Positions 1-11,503 are shown, counted from the first letter of the stretch. The stretch is DNA of 64,000 nt from Takakia lepidozioides (GCA_030704615.1 CM060732.1:12524001-12588000), one strand, 5' to 3'. A program made the numbers and translations. Notes: generated by a model not told the origin, from the letters alone.

Positions 1-609
1 TCACTGGTTTTTGTGGAGGCTTGTGATGGACCAGATGAGGATCCCTACTTGCTTTGAATTCTCTTGAGCTTGTAGATAAAGATATGGGCAAAGGGAACCT
101 GTTCTGTATGGCGTCATGACTTGGCTGCTGCCTGCAGCCCCGATTTTGGCTGGCTTGCTCCTGGTTTGGCATGCTGATGCTTACTTTTGCCTTATGTTTT
201 GTTGCCTTTAATGGAGCACTTCGACCTGGCAGGCTTGTCTCTTGAAGCCCAACATCTGGACCTTACCTTGTCTTGAATCTTTGACAACATTGCCTGTGGA
301 TTTTTAAACTAGGTACAGTTTTGGCCTTAAAAGAGGAATGATGGTTTATGGGTAAAGGCATCAGTGGCTATTAGGTTCTAAGGATCAAGATGAGGCCCTG
401 TTTTTAAAGATGGCAGCCTGATAAGGCAATGACAGGCCTCTTTCAGGCCTGGATTTGATGTGGAATGGAACATAGTGAGGTTTTATTTGCAAAACAAGGC
501 ATTAACCTCTTGGAAAACAATGGTGGTAAGCTCTACTGGACTTTTGTCAGTGATTATTTGCTTTTTTTGCCATCAGACCAGCCACCTGCAATGTATGATT
601 TAATTTTTG

Positions 610-1470
610 GCCAAGTGGGCTTGGTCTCGGGCACTCAAAGTGTATGTGTGTCCATATCTTGAAGCTGTAACATGGCAGGCCTTTCTTCCATGCCAAAATG
701 CCTTACACGATGTATATCTTGGGGCAACTGTACATGGTGTAGAATGAAGTTGCAGTCTGTCTTGTCATGCCCAAGTGGGTCACTTGGTTGCATGTTTGGA
801 GTCTGATAAACTGCAGGCTAGTCCATCGAGATGCTTGTGTACACATGTCTTGAATCTGTACAATGGCAGGCTGTTCTTACCTACCCAAGAGGCCTTGCAC
901 GATGCATGTCTTGGGGTACTTACATTTGGCCAAGTGTGAAGCTGCAATATGTTTTGTCATGCCCAAGAAGTTTACTTGGTTGCATGCCTGAAATGTAATT
1001 AATTGTAGGCTGGTCCTTCAAGGTACTTGTATGAACATATCCTGGATCTGTAGTAGGACAGGCTGTTCTTACCTACCCAAGGAGCCTTGCATGATGCATG
1101 TCTTGGGGTACTTACAAATGGCAAAGAGCGAAGCTGCAACATATTTTGTCATGCCTAAGGAGTTTACTTGGTTGCATGTTTGAAATCTGGTAAATTGCAG
1201 GCTGGTCCTTCAAGGTGCTTGTATGTACATACCCTGAATCTGTTATAGGACAGGATGTTCTTACCTACCCATGGAGCCTTGCATGGTGCATGTCTTGGGT
1301 CACTTCAAGGTACCTGTGTATACATATCTTGGATCTGTAATGTGGCAAGTAGTGCTTATATGCCCAAGATATCTTGCATGATGCATATCTTATGGATAAC
1401 TATGGATGATATAATCTGAGGCTGCAATCTGACTTATATTGTGCAAGAGGGTCACTTGGGTACATGACAG
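610..1470. repeat. Tandem repeat with an exact 192-bp period
   Basis: The phrase ccttrcaygatg followed by an element like catgtcttggggtac starts at 701, 893, 1085 and 1277, giving three intervals of exactly 192 bp. A shortened last unit follows at about 1372. Between anchors the units share the order: tcttgaatctgtaa, ggcaggctgttcttacc, the anchor, and then tgtcatgcccaag and ttggttgcatg. Identity is imperfect, so the array is old. The period is close to one nucleosome repeat, a common satellite length. Confidence 0.75.
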
Positions 1471-1482
1471 GAATCTGATTAT

Positions 1483-1672
1483 GAATATACCCCGCCCTCC
1501 CACCCTCTTTAATCATGACTGAACGGGTGTCGTCACTTGGTGTGCTATGACAAGACTGGAGGTGTTAGATGGTGCCCTGTCATGGGCTGTTTATGTCTTT
1601 AATTGACATTGACCCTAGTAGGGTCTTGTCCATGTCTTGACATGACATGAATATCTTCCCTCTCTCCCTCTC
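1483..1672. repeat. Left copy of a dispersed direct repeat pair
   Basis: A CCCTCCCACCCT tract, then gttagatggtgcc, catgtcttgacatgacatg and a pyrimidine-rich tail, recur in the same order at about 4630-4812. The two copies are direct and about 3.1 kb apart. They could be eroded LTRs of a noncoding element, but I see no primer-binding site or terminal TG..CA to support that. Confidence 0.5.
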
Positions 1673-1727
1673 CCTCTATAACTCTTTGGATCTCATCTGG
1701 CCTTAACATTTTTAATGCTGGTTATTT

Positions 1728-1955
1728 GGTTTTTCATCCCAATTCCCTTTTCATCCAAAACTGGATGAAGTTTTTGAAGGATGATGACCCTTACTGTGCA
1801 GATTTTGGTTTTTCATCCTAATCTCTTTTCTCATCCAAATCTGGATGAAATTATTAGGATGATGACCCTTACTGTGCAGAAATCTTGGTTTATCATTTGT
1901 TTTCTCTTTTTTCATCCAAACTGGTTGAATTCCATGGATGATGGCGACCTATTTT
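1728..1955. repeat. Three-copy tandem repeat, 79-80 bp period
   Basis: ggtttwtcat starts at 1728, 1807 and 1887. Each unit holds catccaaaactggatgaa-like sequence (a short inverted repeat, ATCCA..TGGAT) and 'ggatgatgaccctta'. No coding potential. Confidence 0.65.
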
Positions 1956-3045
1956 AATCCAAGAGATAGTAATTTTACCATCATGTATTATAAATGATGG
2001 CAATTATTAAGCTTGAGCCTATACCCTAACCCTAAAAATTACCTTTTTAATGGATGTCATCCATTGACAAGTGCATCTCCTGCTAGAATGCAACTTTTCA
2101 TCCCCCCTGGATGAGAAATCGGGGATCTGTGCCCTAAGCAGGTCGACACCTTTAACAGCACAGAACTTGTGCTTCAGGGATCCTTGATGATGCGCCGTGT
2201 AAATCTGCTCCCCAGTTGCTGCATGGTACTCGTGATGACTGGCTCTTGGGATGCGTATTGGCGGTTATGCAGATTCTTCTCTAGCAGGTGACAAAGCGAT
2301 GATTGCTTTGCTCAGACCCTCATGGTTCTTTTTAATTTGCAGCGGCGCTTTTACTCCTCGTTGGGAAGTACTCTACCCCTATTTATCTACAGATTACATA
2401 TGGCTCTTTCACTTTGTATGAGCTCTTCTATATCTGTGAACCCTTCTACTTTGATTGCGTTCTGTTGGAGACGATCTGTTGGACGCCATGGCGCAGGGCA
2501 TACCACAAACACTCAAGGTCTTTCGAGGTTACCCTTGCTTGAATTGTGATCTGTACATACTTTAGAATTCAACACAACTGTGAAGACCTGCCACTCACCT
2601 GATGCATCCTCACTAACACACATCGTGGTTTTTGGGACGGGCACATGTGAGGGTCTTCACTTGTCTTGATTTCTTGAAGCTTGCAGTTCCTATTCTTGCA
2701 AATGTGGGTGTGGTTGTTGCCTGCTGCTGAGCCTGTTGCTGCTTCAAAACTGCCACCATACGGATGCAGACCTACTTCAACTTGGCTCCAATGAGGATCT
2801 ATTTCTACTCCGTACCTTGTTTTTGGTTTCTTGCAACCATATCTACATGGCAGGAGGTAGGGCATACACGAGGCTTCATAGAAAGCAATCTACTAATTCC
2901 TCTACTGCCCCTTTTCTTTCATGTTTTAACTCGGGTAGAATGTAGCAGCTGGTACCTTGGCTGCATTGAAATTCGGCTCTAGAATGAAACCTCTTGGCTG
3001 GTTATTAAGAGACTGTTATGCCTTAGTAGACAACACACATTCTGC

Positions 3046-4080
3046 AAGGCCCTCATTTCACTTTGAGTTTATAAGCTGGATTGCAAACAAGGGTTCTTGA
3101 ATTACTTTTCTACCCTGGCTGTTTTTAAGGCCCTGGAATACCACTCCAGGCCTGTATCTGCTTAAAAAGACTCGGCACTGTTTTTATTTTATGAATCCTG
3201 CTTGTGTCAGCTTGGCACTGATATGTCAGTTTCAAGCCAACAACATGAAGCCTTTTTAGGAAGATGAATGGCTCAAGAACTGGTTTATGAATGGCTTAAA
3301 ACTTCGCCTGACTTTGATGGATCAAACGGATATGCTTTGATAGATAACACACATTCTTCAAGGCCCTCATATCATTTTGATTTCATGGCTTGATAACAAA
3401 CAAGGTTTTTTGAGTTGCTCTTTTACCTTGGCAGAGCTGTTTACGAGGCCCTGGAATACCATTCCAGGCCTGTACCTACTTAAGGGGGCTCAACCCTGTT
3501 GTTTCTTCTTCCTTTTTAAGGATTATGCTTGTCTCTTGGCTCAGACCAGTACTGTTTCTTAGGGAAGTGAAATGCTCAAGACTTGGATTTTGTTTGCCTT
3601 GGCCCATGTCACTAAGACACTATGAAGCATTATGCAAATCTGCAAATACTTCAGGCCTATATGGTTGGCTATTTCAATTCCAACCTGAAGTGTGGGGAGT
3701 TATCTCCAGACCTGCAATCTGACTTTGATGGTTCAGCTTAATATGCCTTTTAAGATAACATTCATTAAAGGCTCTCAATTTAAAGGCCTGGTTGCAGGCA
3801 GGGTTCTTCTGAGTTCCTTTGTTAACTTAGCAGAACTTTGGAGGTTCTGGAATACCACTCCAGACCTATATCTGTTTTGGAACACTCAGCCCTGCTTAGG
3901 TTTCATGTTTACTGCTTGTGGTTTGGCATTGATACATCACCAAACTGGCTTTGGAATGAAACCTCCCTGCTTGGCTTTGTTGGGTCAAACTGGTATGCCT
4001 TGTTTAGGGAACACACACTCATGTTAAGGCTCTCATATCATTTTGATTTTTGAGGGCTGATGGCAGGCAAGTCTGTGATG
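3046..4080. repeat. Diverged tandem repeat, about 260-410 bp units
   Basis: The phrase aaggcyctca starts at 3046, 3360, 3768 and 4026. It is followed in the first three units by 'ggttctt' and 'ggaataccactccagrcctrta'-type sequence. Unit length varies (314, 408, 258 bp), so the array has been reshaped by indels. No protein match. Confidence 0.55.
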
Positions 4081-4629
4081 ATCTGCCTTGCTTATGTTTT
4101 GCGATTCATGCTTGAGGCACGACACTGAAATGTCAGGCCAACAATGTTTTCTAGGGAGAAGACTTGTTCAAGACCTAGATTTTGGCATGCACCCTCATGA
4201 TATATAACCTGTCTTGACCCATGCCAATAGGACAAGAGGAAACATGATGAAAACCAGCAAATGCTTAAGGCATATATGTTTGATTGTTTCAAACTCAACT
4301 TGAAATGGTTTTGAGCATGAGTCTAGGGGAATGTCCCCAGGCCTGCAATCTGGTTTTCATAACATGTTTTGCTAGGCATTATGTATATCTACAAATGCTT
4401 AAGGCATGAATGGCTGGCTAGTTCAACTTGAAGTGCTATGAGCCTGATTCTGGGAAATATCCCCAAACCTGCAATCTGGTTTTGAAATGAATTTGAAATG
4501 AGTTTTTGAAATGATGGTGCAAACTATGGCGCTTTCATGATATGATTGACCTGGACGAGGTTACAATCTGCAAGTATGGTGGTGAATGTTTTATGTCAAA
4601 CCATGGTGCTTTCATAATATGAATGACCA

Positions 4630-4812
4630 GGAATCCCACCCTCCCACCCTGTTTTTCAGATACCCTGAAATGTAATGGGATATTCAAATGAGATGGTAAA
4701 CATTGAAGTGGTTGTTAGATGGTGCCTGTAAAGGGCTGCTTTGTCTTTCAATGACAATGACCTTAGTGGTCTTGTTCATGTCTTGACATGACATGTATAT
4801 CTTCCTTCTCTC
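4630..4812. repeat. Right copy of the dispersed direct repeat pair
   Basis: Matches 1483-1672 in the same orientation: CCCACCCTCCCACCCTG, then gttagatggtgcc and tgtcttgacatgacatg, ending in a pyrimidine tract. See the left copy. Confidence 0.5.
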
Positions 4813-5035
4813 TTTTTAAGTTTTTTGCCCCCTATCTGCCTCTCTTGTTTGTTAAGTTTTTTAAGTAGCACAAAAGATAGGGAGAGAGAGGACAGAGAGG
4901 GAGAGGGAGAGAGGGAGAGAGAGGGAGAGATCAGGAAATGTGGGGAGGGGGGGGGGGGGCAGTGACTGAGCAGCTCCCCCCCCCACCCCCATTTTTTTTT
5001 TTTTTTTTTTTTTTTTTCTTGCACTTGCTGCTCTC

Positions 5036-5421
5036 AACCCCCACATGTTTTTGTTTTTTGCCTAAACCCCCCCTCCGCCACGTGGTGTTTTTTTAGTCCG
5101 GGCATGGAAAAAAAAAAAAATTGGTTGCCACGCCGAGCCATCGCCCTAACCAACGCCGTCGCGGGGATGGTAGTGACAGCCAGGGCGTGGCTACAAGGAG
5201 GCCCCCCCCAGAGCCCTGGAAGGCCAAGAAGCGACGGCGGGGCGTCACTGGAGGGGGTAGCGGCTTGCAACCCCCATCCGTCGCATTTATGCGACGTCCG
5301 ATTAGTGACGCCCCGGGACGGTCGTGCCACGCCGGGGCGTGGCAAAAGGGCGCCTGCGCCCCTGCCTCAATAGCGGCGTTTAGTGACGCCGCGGCGTCAC
5401 TAACCCCCCCTTTTCCTGTAG
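5036..5421. mobile_element. GC-rich CACTA-type (En/Spm-like) transposon end
   Basis: Read on the minus strand from 5421 the sequence begins CACTACAGGAAAA, the form of a CACTA-superfamily terminal repeat. It runs into a GC-rich subterminal zone full of TAGTGACG/CGTCACTA motifs. A 24-bp perfect palindrome (half-site TTAGTGACGCCG) is at 5380-5403. Hairpins lie at 5279-5296 (CGTCGCAT arms) and 5326-5343 (GCCACGCC arms). No matching opposite end was found to the left, so this is a truncated or non-autonomous copy. The left limit is approximate. Confidence 0.6.
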
Positions 5422-5882
5422 TGAAGAATATATGAAACATAAAATATAACCTCTCATTTTTTAATAATAGGGATCTTGAATGTTCCAGAGGAATGTCAAG
5501 TATGTACAGTTGTACAGCGGTGCATGTGCCATTAAAATTAAATGGAAATGGGCATCTCTTCTGGCCTCTCTGACATGACAACCAAACGGCGGCTCTTTCA
5601 GTCAATCTGTCAACGAATGCACTGGTGGGGCACTTGTGAAAAACAGTTGGATTCTAGGATTAGGGTTGACATTATGGACTCCGCATTTGGGCACTCTGTG
5701 ACCATCCGCTTGGTTCGCATGGGGAGACATTTCACAGAAGTGGAAACCCGCGTTAGGAGATCTGCAAGCCGGAGCGATACCTGCAATTCTCTGTGAGGAC
5801 GCCAAAAACTCCGCTCCCACACAATTTGCATTCACAAGCACCGTCGGACTGTGAACTCTACTTTCTGAAGCAACATCGACAT

Positions 5883-8800
5883 ATGGCCTCCCAGGCCATG
5901 GGCTCCCTTGACGCGGACTTCTTCAGTGAGGACCACCCTGTACCATTTTCTTACGAGGTGGAAGATGATGGTTTTGCGCTGGTGCATGAACACGTCCTCG
6001 CAACGCAGTTTCGGTCGGAAAATGGAACTCTATTCCTTCAAAGGGAAGTGTACGATGCCAATGGAAAATTGCTCAAGTACGTGTTCCAGAAACCTTCGCA
6101 TACTGCACCAGCCACACAATGGAGAGTGCCTCCAGGCAGATACAGGGTGCTCAGTGCTCCTCTGAGACAGTCTGCAGGATCTTTCGTAACTCCTGGCACG
6201 GCAGCATCAGTGGCCCAGGAGAAAACACCCGTGGTTGTCAAGAAGGAGACGAGTACCGTTAACACTGTAGTTGAGCTTTCGGACTCATCCTCCGATGACA
6301 CATGTGCAATACCGCCCGTGGATCAGCCATGTCCACATGTAGAAGCAGATGTGGAGAAGATCACCAGTGTCATTCCTAAACTGAAAGCCATGGGTGGGAT
6401 GGCAGGATTCAAGAGTGAGTTGAGGGGGATAGACTGGAGCATTTTCAATATTCAGAGGGTGGCATTCTTGCCGGAATCTTTTGATGGTAATACTGTTTTC
6501 GAGCTGCCTCCTCCTGGTCACGTGGGGGGCATTTCCAGTCTCCTGGAAGGAACGGACAAAAAGCACGATGGGCACCCTTGGTGCCGCACAAAAACCTCCA
6601 ATATTCACAACAACGACAACCTCATATTCAGGCGAACAGTTTGTAATGGGCACCTGAAATGCGAGAACATGAAATGCAGACACTTCGCATTGTCAGGTGT
6701 GCAAAACCAAAGCGAATGGGATGGTGTCAGTGAGAATCCATTCAAGCCTGGGGTGACACCACCATACAGTAACACTTTTGTGTGCAAGTTCTTTAGGGTA
6801 CCACCTTGCTGCCTTGCTTTGTGTGGCGCCAGAATGTATTATGTGGTGCATCGATTCAAAACCCTGACTAGAGCCTGTGTCCATTTCGGTTTTCACAACC
6901 ACCCTGTGTCCAAGGGGGATTATAGGGAGAGCGTTGACACAGTCTCGCGTCTGATAAGGCAAGAGTTGGATACCAATCCAACTGGAACCACATCTGCAAT
7001 TGCCATGGGGGCTAGCAAGTCCTTTCTGGAAAGCCGTATTCTGTGTGCATCAAATTCGGTTGGAGGAATACTGGAGGGATCGGCTTTGGACACTGTTATG
7101 GACCATTTCTCAACTTTGACTTCTCCAAACATTAGGAATCAGGTGAACGCTTTAAGAATGGGCTCTGGGAGCCGAGGTTATATGGACAATATTATGGATT
7201 TGAAGAAAATGAGCATGTATGACTACATCCAAGACAGCGTTTTCCCGAGACAAGGAGCCAGGAAAGTGTTATTGTTCAAAATGTCCACAAAAGGTGAGGG
7301 CAGCGGGGTCAGCCTGGTTAAACGTATGCAGAAGGGTGGCGATCTTGGCAACTGCTTCCTTATGTTCGATCATGTCAAGAGGGTTAAAGACTGGACCACA
7401 ATGGCATGTCATGTTTACGACCCTGTGTACCAGCGGGTCATGACAATTGCAGTGTGTGACATGCAGTCAGAGGACACAGATTCACAACAGCTCATGTGGG
7501 AAGCTCTCATTTATGGCCTCCAATGGTCTCCCATCTCCCAATTTCGTTGGTTTCATGGCCGATAGTGCTCAAGCTAACTTCAACGTTGTCCGCATTGTGT
7601 TCGGGACGAGAGACCCAAAAGTGCCAATGCCTGGAAGAGAACGTACATGTCTTTTCCATTGGACACAATCCCTGGACAAACACACAAAGACATACATCAA
7701 GCCAGATATGCAGACTATGCATCGTCAACTGTGCAAACAGTACAAAGACGCCAAAACTATGGGGGAAGCGAATACATTGTTCCAGACAATTCGTGCCTGG
7801 TGGTACTCATCTGGAGCGGCATCGGAGGACAGCATGAGGGCACTGCAAGACTAGTTCGCATTTTGGCACTTCCGTTACCGACAGTGGGGAGCGGCCATGA
7901 CAACGGTGAGTGGTTTGCATTCACCTTCGTTTGGGTGCTTCGGATATATCTTTCAGGGTCCAATCCTAATATCGGCTTTTTGTTTTTTTGCCTTGTAGCA
8001 TATGTCCATTGAGGAGATGGCGAACATGCCTTCTTGCAATCTTGCGGAGACAGTGCACAATGCCTGGTTGCAGCAATCCGGCAAAAAAGGAGAGATTTGT
8101 ATGCGGCGACGGCCGATGACCTCATTCGTGCTCTGCAGCAGCAAACCAGATACAGGTCATTCTTGAGGGGTGGCCTTGGTGGCAAAGGTCCGGACAGGAG
8201 CGAGTTGATGTTGCGGGCAGCTGGAAGATCAGGGGATCCCAGCAAAATAGCGCGGGCAGTGAGCATATGTGCAGATGGCACCCCTCTCGTGGGAAGAGTT
8301 CCCCATCTAGAAGGCGAAGAGAGATTCGGGTCTTGCAAACGGAAATTGGACACCCCTCCGGGATCGGATGCAGATTCCCATAGTGCGGACAGGGTGAACT
8401 TCTCGACGCCACGTGTTCCCTTGGATCAGAGATGGAATTGCGGAACATCCACAGGTGAGGGCTACTCTGCCCCAGACCGGACCCCTACATCAAGCATTGT
8501 CACTGCAATGGTTGAAGACCAGAACGTGGTGCCGCATATAATCGAGTCCATGGGCTTGGACGAGGTTTGGCATATAGAACGCACAAGTGCTGGATCTCGT
8601 GTGAAATGCGCGGCGATCAGAGCCACCAATCATGAAAAATGTACATCATTAATCTCCAGAGGGAAAGAACGCACTGCAGCTCCTACATTCACGGGTTTGT
8701 TTCTCCCTTACGGACAAGGCGAGGCAAAGAACCACAAGTTCTGGTTCTGCGCTGACGATTGTGGGAGATGTGTGCATGGTACAGTGAGGCCTTCCGTGGT

Positions 8801-9005
8801 AAGGAAGCCTACTCCACCAATCGTGTGGCCTGTGAAGATGGGCATAGGTCTCACTCACCGAGAGATCGCAATGCTGGAAGAGGCGGCAAATCCTCCTTGT
8901 GTTGACACAAGGATGATTTTAGTTCTCAGAAAACAACATCGTGTCAACACGAAGTTCATTTTTGTTCCAGGAAAACAACCTCGTGTTAACACGAGGTTTT
9001 GTTGA
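5883..9005 (+). pseudogene. MULE-like transposase, copy 1 (frameshifted, C-terminus lost)
   Basis: Homologous along its length to the transposase at 42075-45682. The ATG at 5883 gives a coding region with a poorly conserved N-terminus and a Cys/His-rich GCM-like zinc region (H-D-G-H-P-W-C, then C-x4-C, then H-N-H-P). A DDE-type core follows (MFDHVKR, later MADSAQ and FHW). One extra base near 7505-7512 shifts the frame. A TAG lies at 7852-7854, yet 17 conserved codons (WHFRYRQW) follow in the same frame. A 93-bp GT-AG intron follows (7906-7998), and then the conserved N-LAETVH-AW segment. A second frameshift falls at the A6 run near 8083. Homology ends near 8880, where a 42-bp tandem repeat replaces the expected SWIM zinc finger. 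It looks non-functional. Confidence 0.75.
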
Positions 9006-9080
9006 AGTTCTCCAAATCCCCCTTGTGTCGACACGAGGTTCATTTCAGTTCTACGAAATGAAGCTCCTGTTAACAGAAGG
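8895..9080. repeat. Five 42-bp tandem units, each with an 18-bp palindrome
   Basis: Palindromes begin at 8895, 8937, 8979, 9021 and 9063, exactly 42 bp apart. The best, at 8979-8996, is a perfect inverted repeat with half-site CCTCGTGTT. The unit at 8895 has half-site CCTTGTGT. The fourth base pair changes from T:A to C:G in both arms between these units, a compensating change. Because 42 is a multiple of three, the first units are read in frame as the tail of the transposase copy until TGA at 9003. Centres vary (TG, CA, TA, CG). Confidence 0.85.
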
Positions 9081-9180
9081 TTGAACTCCAGGAAAGCCCA
9101 AAACCCTTCATCCGTTTCACCTTCATGTGGTGAAATCAGCAGTTGAGGGCTCCACGGTTATAGGCCCACCTTCTTTGTGG

Positions 9181-9320
9181 TGACGTGGCATGACCTGGAC
9201 CAGGCTCACGCCACGTCAGCATCAGCGCCATGTCAGCAGCGTGAGCGTAGGCTCACGCCACGTCATCATTGTGTGAGCGTACGCTCACACGCTCACGCAC
9301 CAGGCTCACGCGGTAGCGTC
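9181..9320. repeat. Cluster of GCTCACG motifs, TGACGTGG boxes and palindromes
   Basis: Contains several GCTCACGC/GCGTGAGC copies (about 9203, 9239, 9251, 9281, 9303) and TGACGTGG or its complement three times (9181, about 9210, about 9258). A perfect 20-bp palindrome (half-site GTGTGAGCGT) is at 9271-9290 and a hairpin at 9239-9258. It lies just beyond the transposase copy and may be its terminal region: the GCTCACG word differs by one transition from the GCTCATG word that fills the ends of the large element at 41207-56545. TGACGTGG is also a classical bZIP-type site. Confidence 0.6.
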
Positions 9321-10384
9321 GTTGCTACTGAGGCTACATCAAGTGGAAACACCCAAGCGGGAGTATAGATTAGTTTTCCCTCTACCTAGTCATGGTGAAA
9401 AATTAAAAACAGAAGCTTCAACTAAAAAAATTGAGAGTCACATGAGCTACTGCTGCTCACAGAGAATAACCCTTCTACGATCAATCCCAAATCCTTCCTA
9501 TGGTTGCTTTCCCGAGCTAGAGCTCGGTTCAGTCACTTAATATCGATCCCAAGTCCCAATGCCAAACCCATGTAGCAAGTGCCCCAATGTCAACTGGAAA
9601 TTAGTTGCACTACCCCAACTCATAGTCAGTCACTAAAGGCTGCCGTAGCCTCTAAGAATCGAGGAAACAAGAACAGCCACCACACCTGGTGTAAATCCAT
9701 CTACAAAGAACCCCAAACAAAATTCTCCCAAGCATCTACCCAAAGCTAATTGCTATAGACCAACTGAGCCCCTCTATCAAAGATACCGCAACATACCTCG
9801 AATGTTTGACCTAAAGTGGTGGGCCTATACATTAGTGACTACAAAATTACCCAAAGAAGTCCACCAACCATCAGCTGCAGTTTGCAGCACTTACACACGA
9901 ACGCCCCATCTTCATCAAATACCCCAAACTGATGCTGGCAGCAACCTTCCATTACAATCTTCAACTCCAACATTCCACCATCATAGCCTCTCTTCCAAGC
10001 CTCTCTCTCCATTCCATTGTCTCTCACCACTATTCCAAAAAGGTCCAAAATACTGAAGCTCCCGAGCTTTATATCCCACTGCACGCTTATGCCTATGCCG
10101 CCAAAGCCTCCCGCCCTGCCTGGGATTCCCTGTCTCCATGGCTGGAAAGCTGCACCAGCTACACAATATTAACTACTCTACCATAAACCAACCGTTCTAG
10201 TATAATAACCAAGAGCTGTCTAAATTCAAATGCAGTAGTGAGCAAGTTGAGATGGAGAACCAAGTTCATTAAAAGAAATCTATGACGATGGAAAAAAAAA
10301 ACAAAATCGCGCTAGGGAGTTAATCCAAAATTTTAAGTTTTTCATAAAAAAAGACCAAAGATTCACCCTACATCACTTGCAACA
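9321..10384. other. Intergenic, nothing recognised
   Basis: No homology-bearing frame, no convincing repeat and no RNA gene. A short A-rich stretch lies at 10290-10350. Confidence 0.5.
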
Positions 10385-11450
10385 CTACGAAATTAGGGTG
10401 TTACCTGTGGGTGTGATGCCGTAGAGCTCGACCATTGTGCGCTACACTTGTTCCACATCGACAAAGATGGAACTATTCTGATTGAGCGCTATTCTGACCG
10501 ACTCTTTGCTCTTTGACTTGGCAGTGGCTGGAATCTCAAGGCTATTGTTGATGCAGTAGTATTCGCCGACATACTCACGTAACTTGAGATTCAACGCTTT
10601 CCGAAGCAATGATACCCTATGAGGATTTGACAAGCAACCGATGCGAAGGCCCTGACCAGCGGCTTTGGCAGCCACTTTGATTTTTTTTTATAGATAGCTC
10701 CATATCCATTGTGCGTTATACCTTGCCGATCGCAAGTTTCTAGAATTTCATTTGCTCCTACTTTCTCCCCAATCTTATCCAAGTAGTAGTTGGTCATATG
10801 CACGCCAACTTTGCTCAACGTCGCTGATTCGCACATTGACTCAATTTCTGTCTGGGACAACATAGAGGCGAATACCTTCCCAGTCTGCACTTGTGTCTCT
10901 TTACTTCCACACTTGAGCGATTTCTCGTTCCCTAGGTTGCATTTGCACTTTGAATTTCTCTCGCAGTAGCTGAGGCAATGATAGCTCTTGCTAGATGCCT
11001 CAAACGTTTTGCTTGACCGCCGTTTGGCGCCAATTCAGCCACATCCTTCCTTGGTCTGATGACACCCCTGTACCCATAGGGAGTCCTCACCATTTTTTCC
11101 ATCCTCAATTCCCGTCGCTTCAAGGTCGCTTTGGTTTTGCGTAGCTCGGAGCAATTGGATCTTGCAAACTCTTGACCAGCTCACGCAATGACGATATCTT
11201 TTTTCTGAGCCTCAACGGGATTCAACTCAATACTTATATGACTTGCAACAAGATTTTCAGAGTAACCCAGTAGGCCACTCTTGCCATCCCTAGTAAATTC
11301 CAGAAACTCGCTCACTGTCCAAAATTATGGACGTTTGCCGTCGACAGGGTTGTGTGGATATAAAGATCCGTACCCACAAATCAATATTACTCGACCCTGC
11401 TTCTCGTCTTTGAGAGAATTCTGATTTCGGAGTTTTGCCCTGGGAATGTC
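10385..11450 (-). pseudogene. Decayed ORF of unknown family
   Basis: On the minus strand coding-like sequence runs from about 11450 to 10385 through several frame changes and at least two stops (a TAA near 11330 and another near 11190). In order it has: a segment with GRVILICGYGSLYPHNP; a segment with GKSGLLGYSENLVASH; a basic region with TPYGYRGVIRPRKDV and AREIQSANAT; then GVHMTNYYLDKIGEKVG with KKGITHNGYGAIYK-like sequence; then LREYVGEYYCINNS and IFVDVEQV. The style, lysine-rich and multiply broken, is that of a mobile-element protein. I cannot name the family. The 5' end is not defined. Confidence 0.45.
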
Positions 11451-11502
11451 ACTATATGTATTTTTTCCATATCATGTGCGTACAAAGGTATATTTATACT
11501 AG

Positions 11503-11503
11503 G

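Larger units (their letters stand above)
1..5030. other. Noncoding, repeat-rich region with no recognisable gene
   Basis: No reading frame here resembles a known protein, and the open frames are short and differ in every repeat copy. The sequence is dominated by diverged tandem repeats (listed separately), pyrimidine-rich tracts and phrases such as 'ggcctg' and 'tttggc' that recur loosely throughout. It ends in low-complexity tracts (purine-rich 4875-4930, G-run near 4950, T-run near 5000). It reads as intergenic or satellite-like DNA. Confidence 0.6.

Noticed and set aside
4776-5046. Lysine- and serine-rich ORFs
   Set aside because: Products of the purine-rich, G and T low-complexity runs; no real protein features.
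7852-7854. Altered genetic code with UAG as a sense codon
   Set aside because: The inferred ancestral residue differs between sites (Gln in Copia, probably Trp elsewhere), and frameshifts and TGA stops coexist with the TAGs. Decay is simpler.
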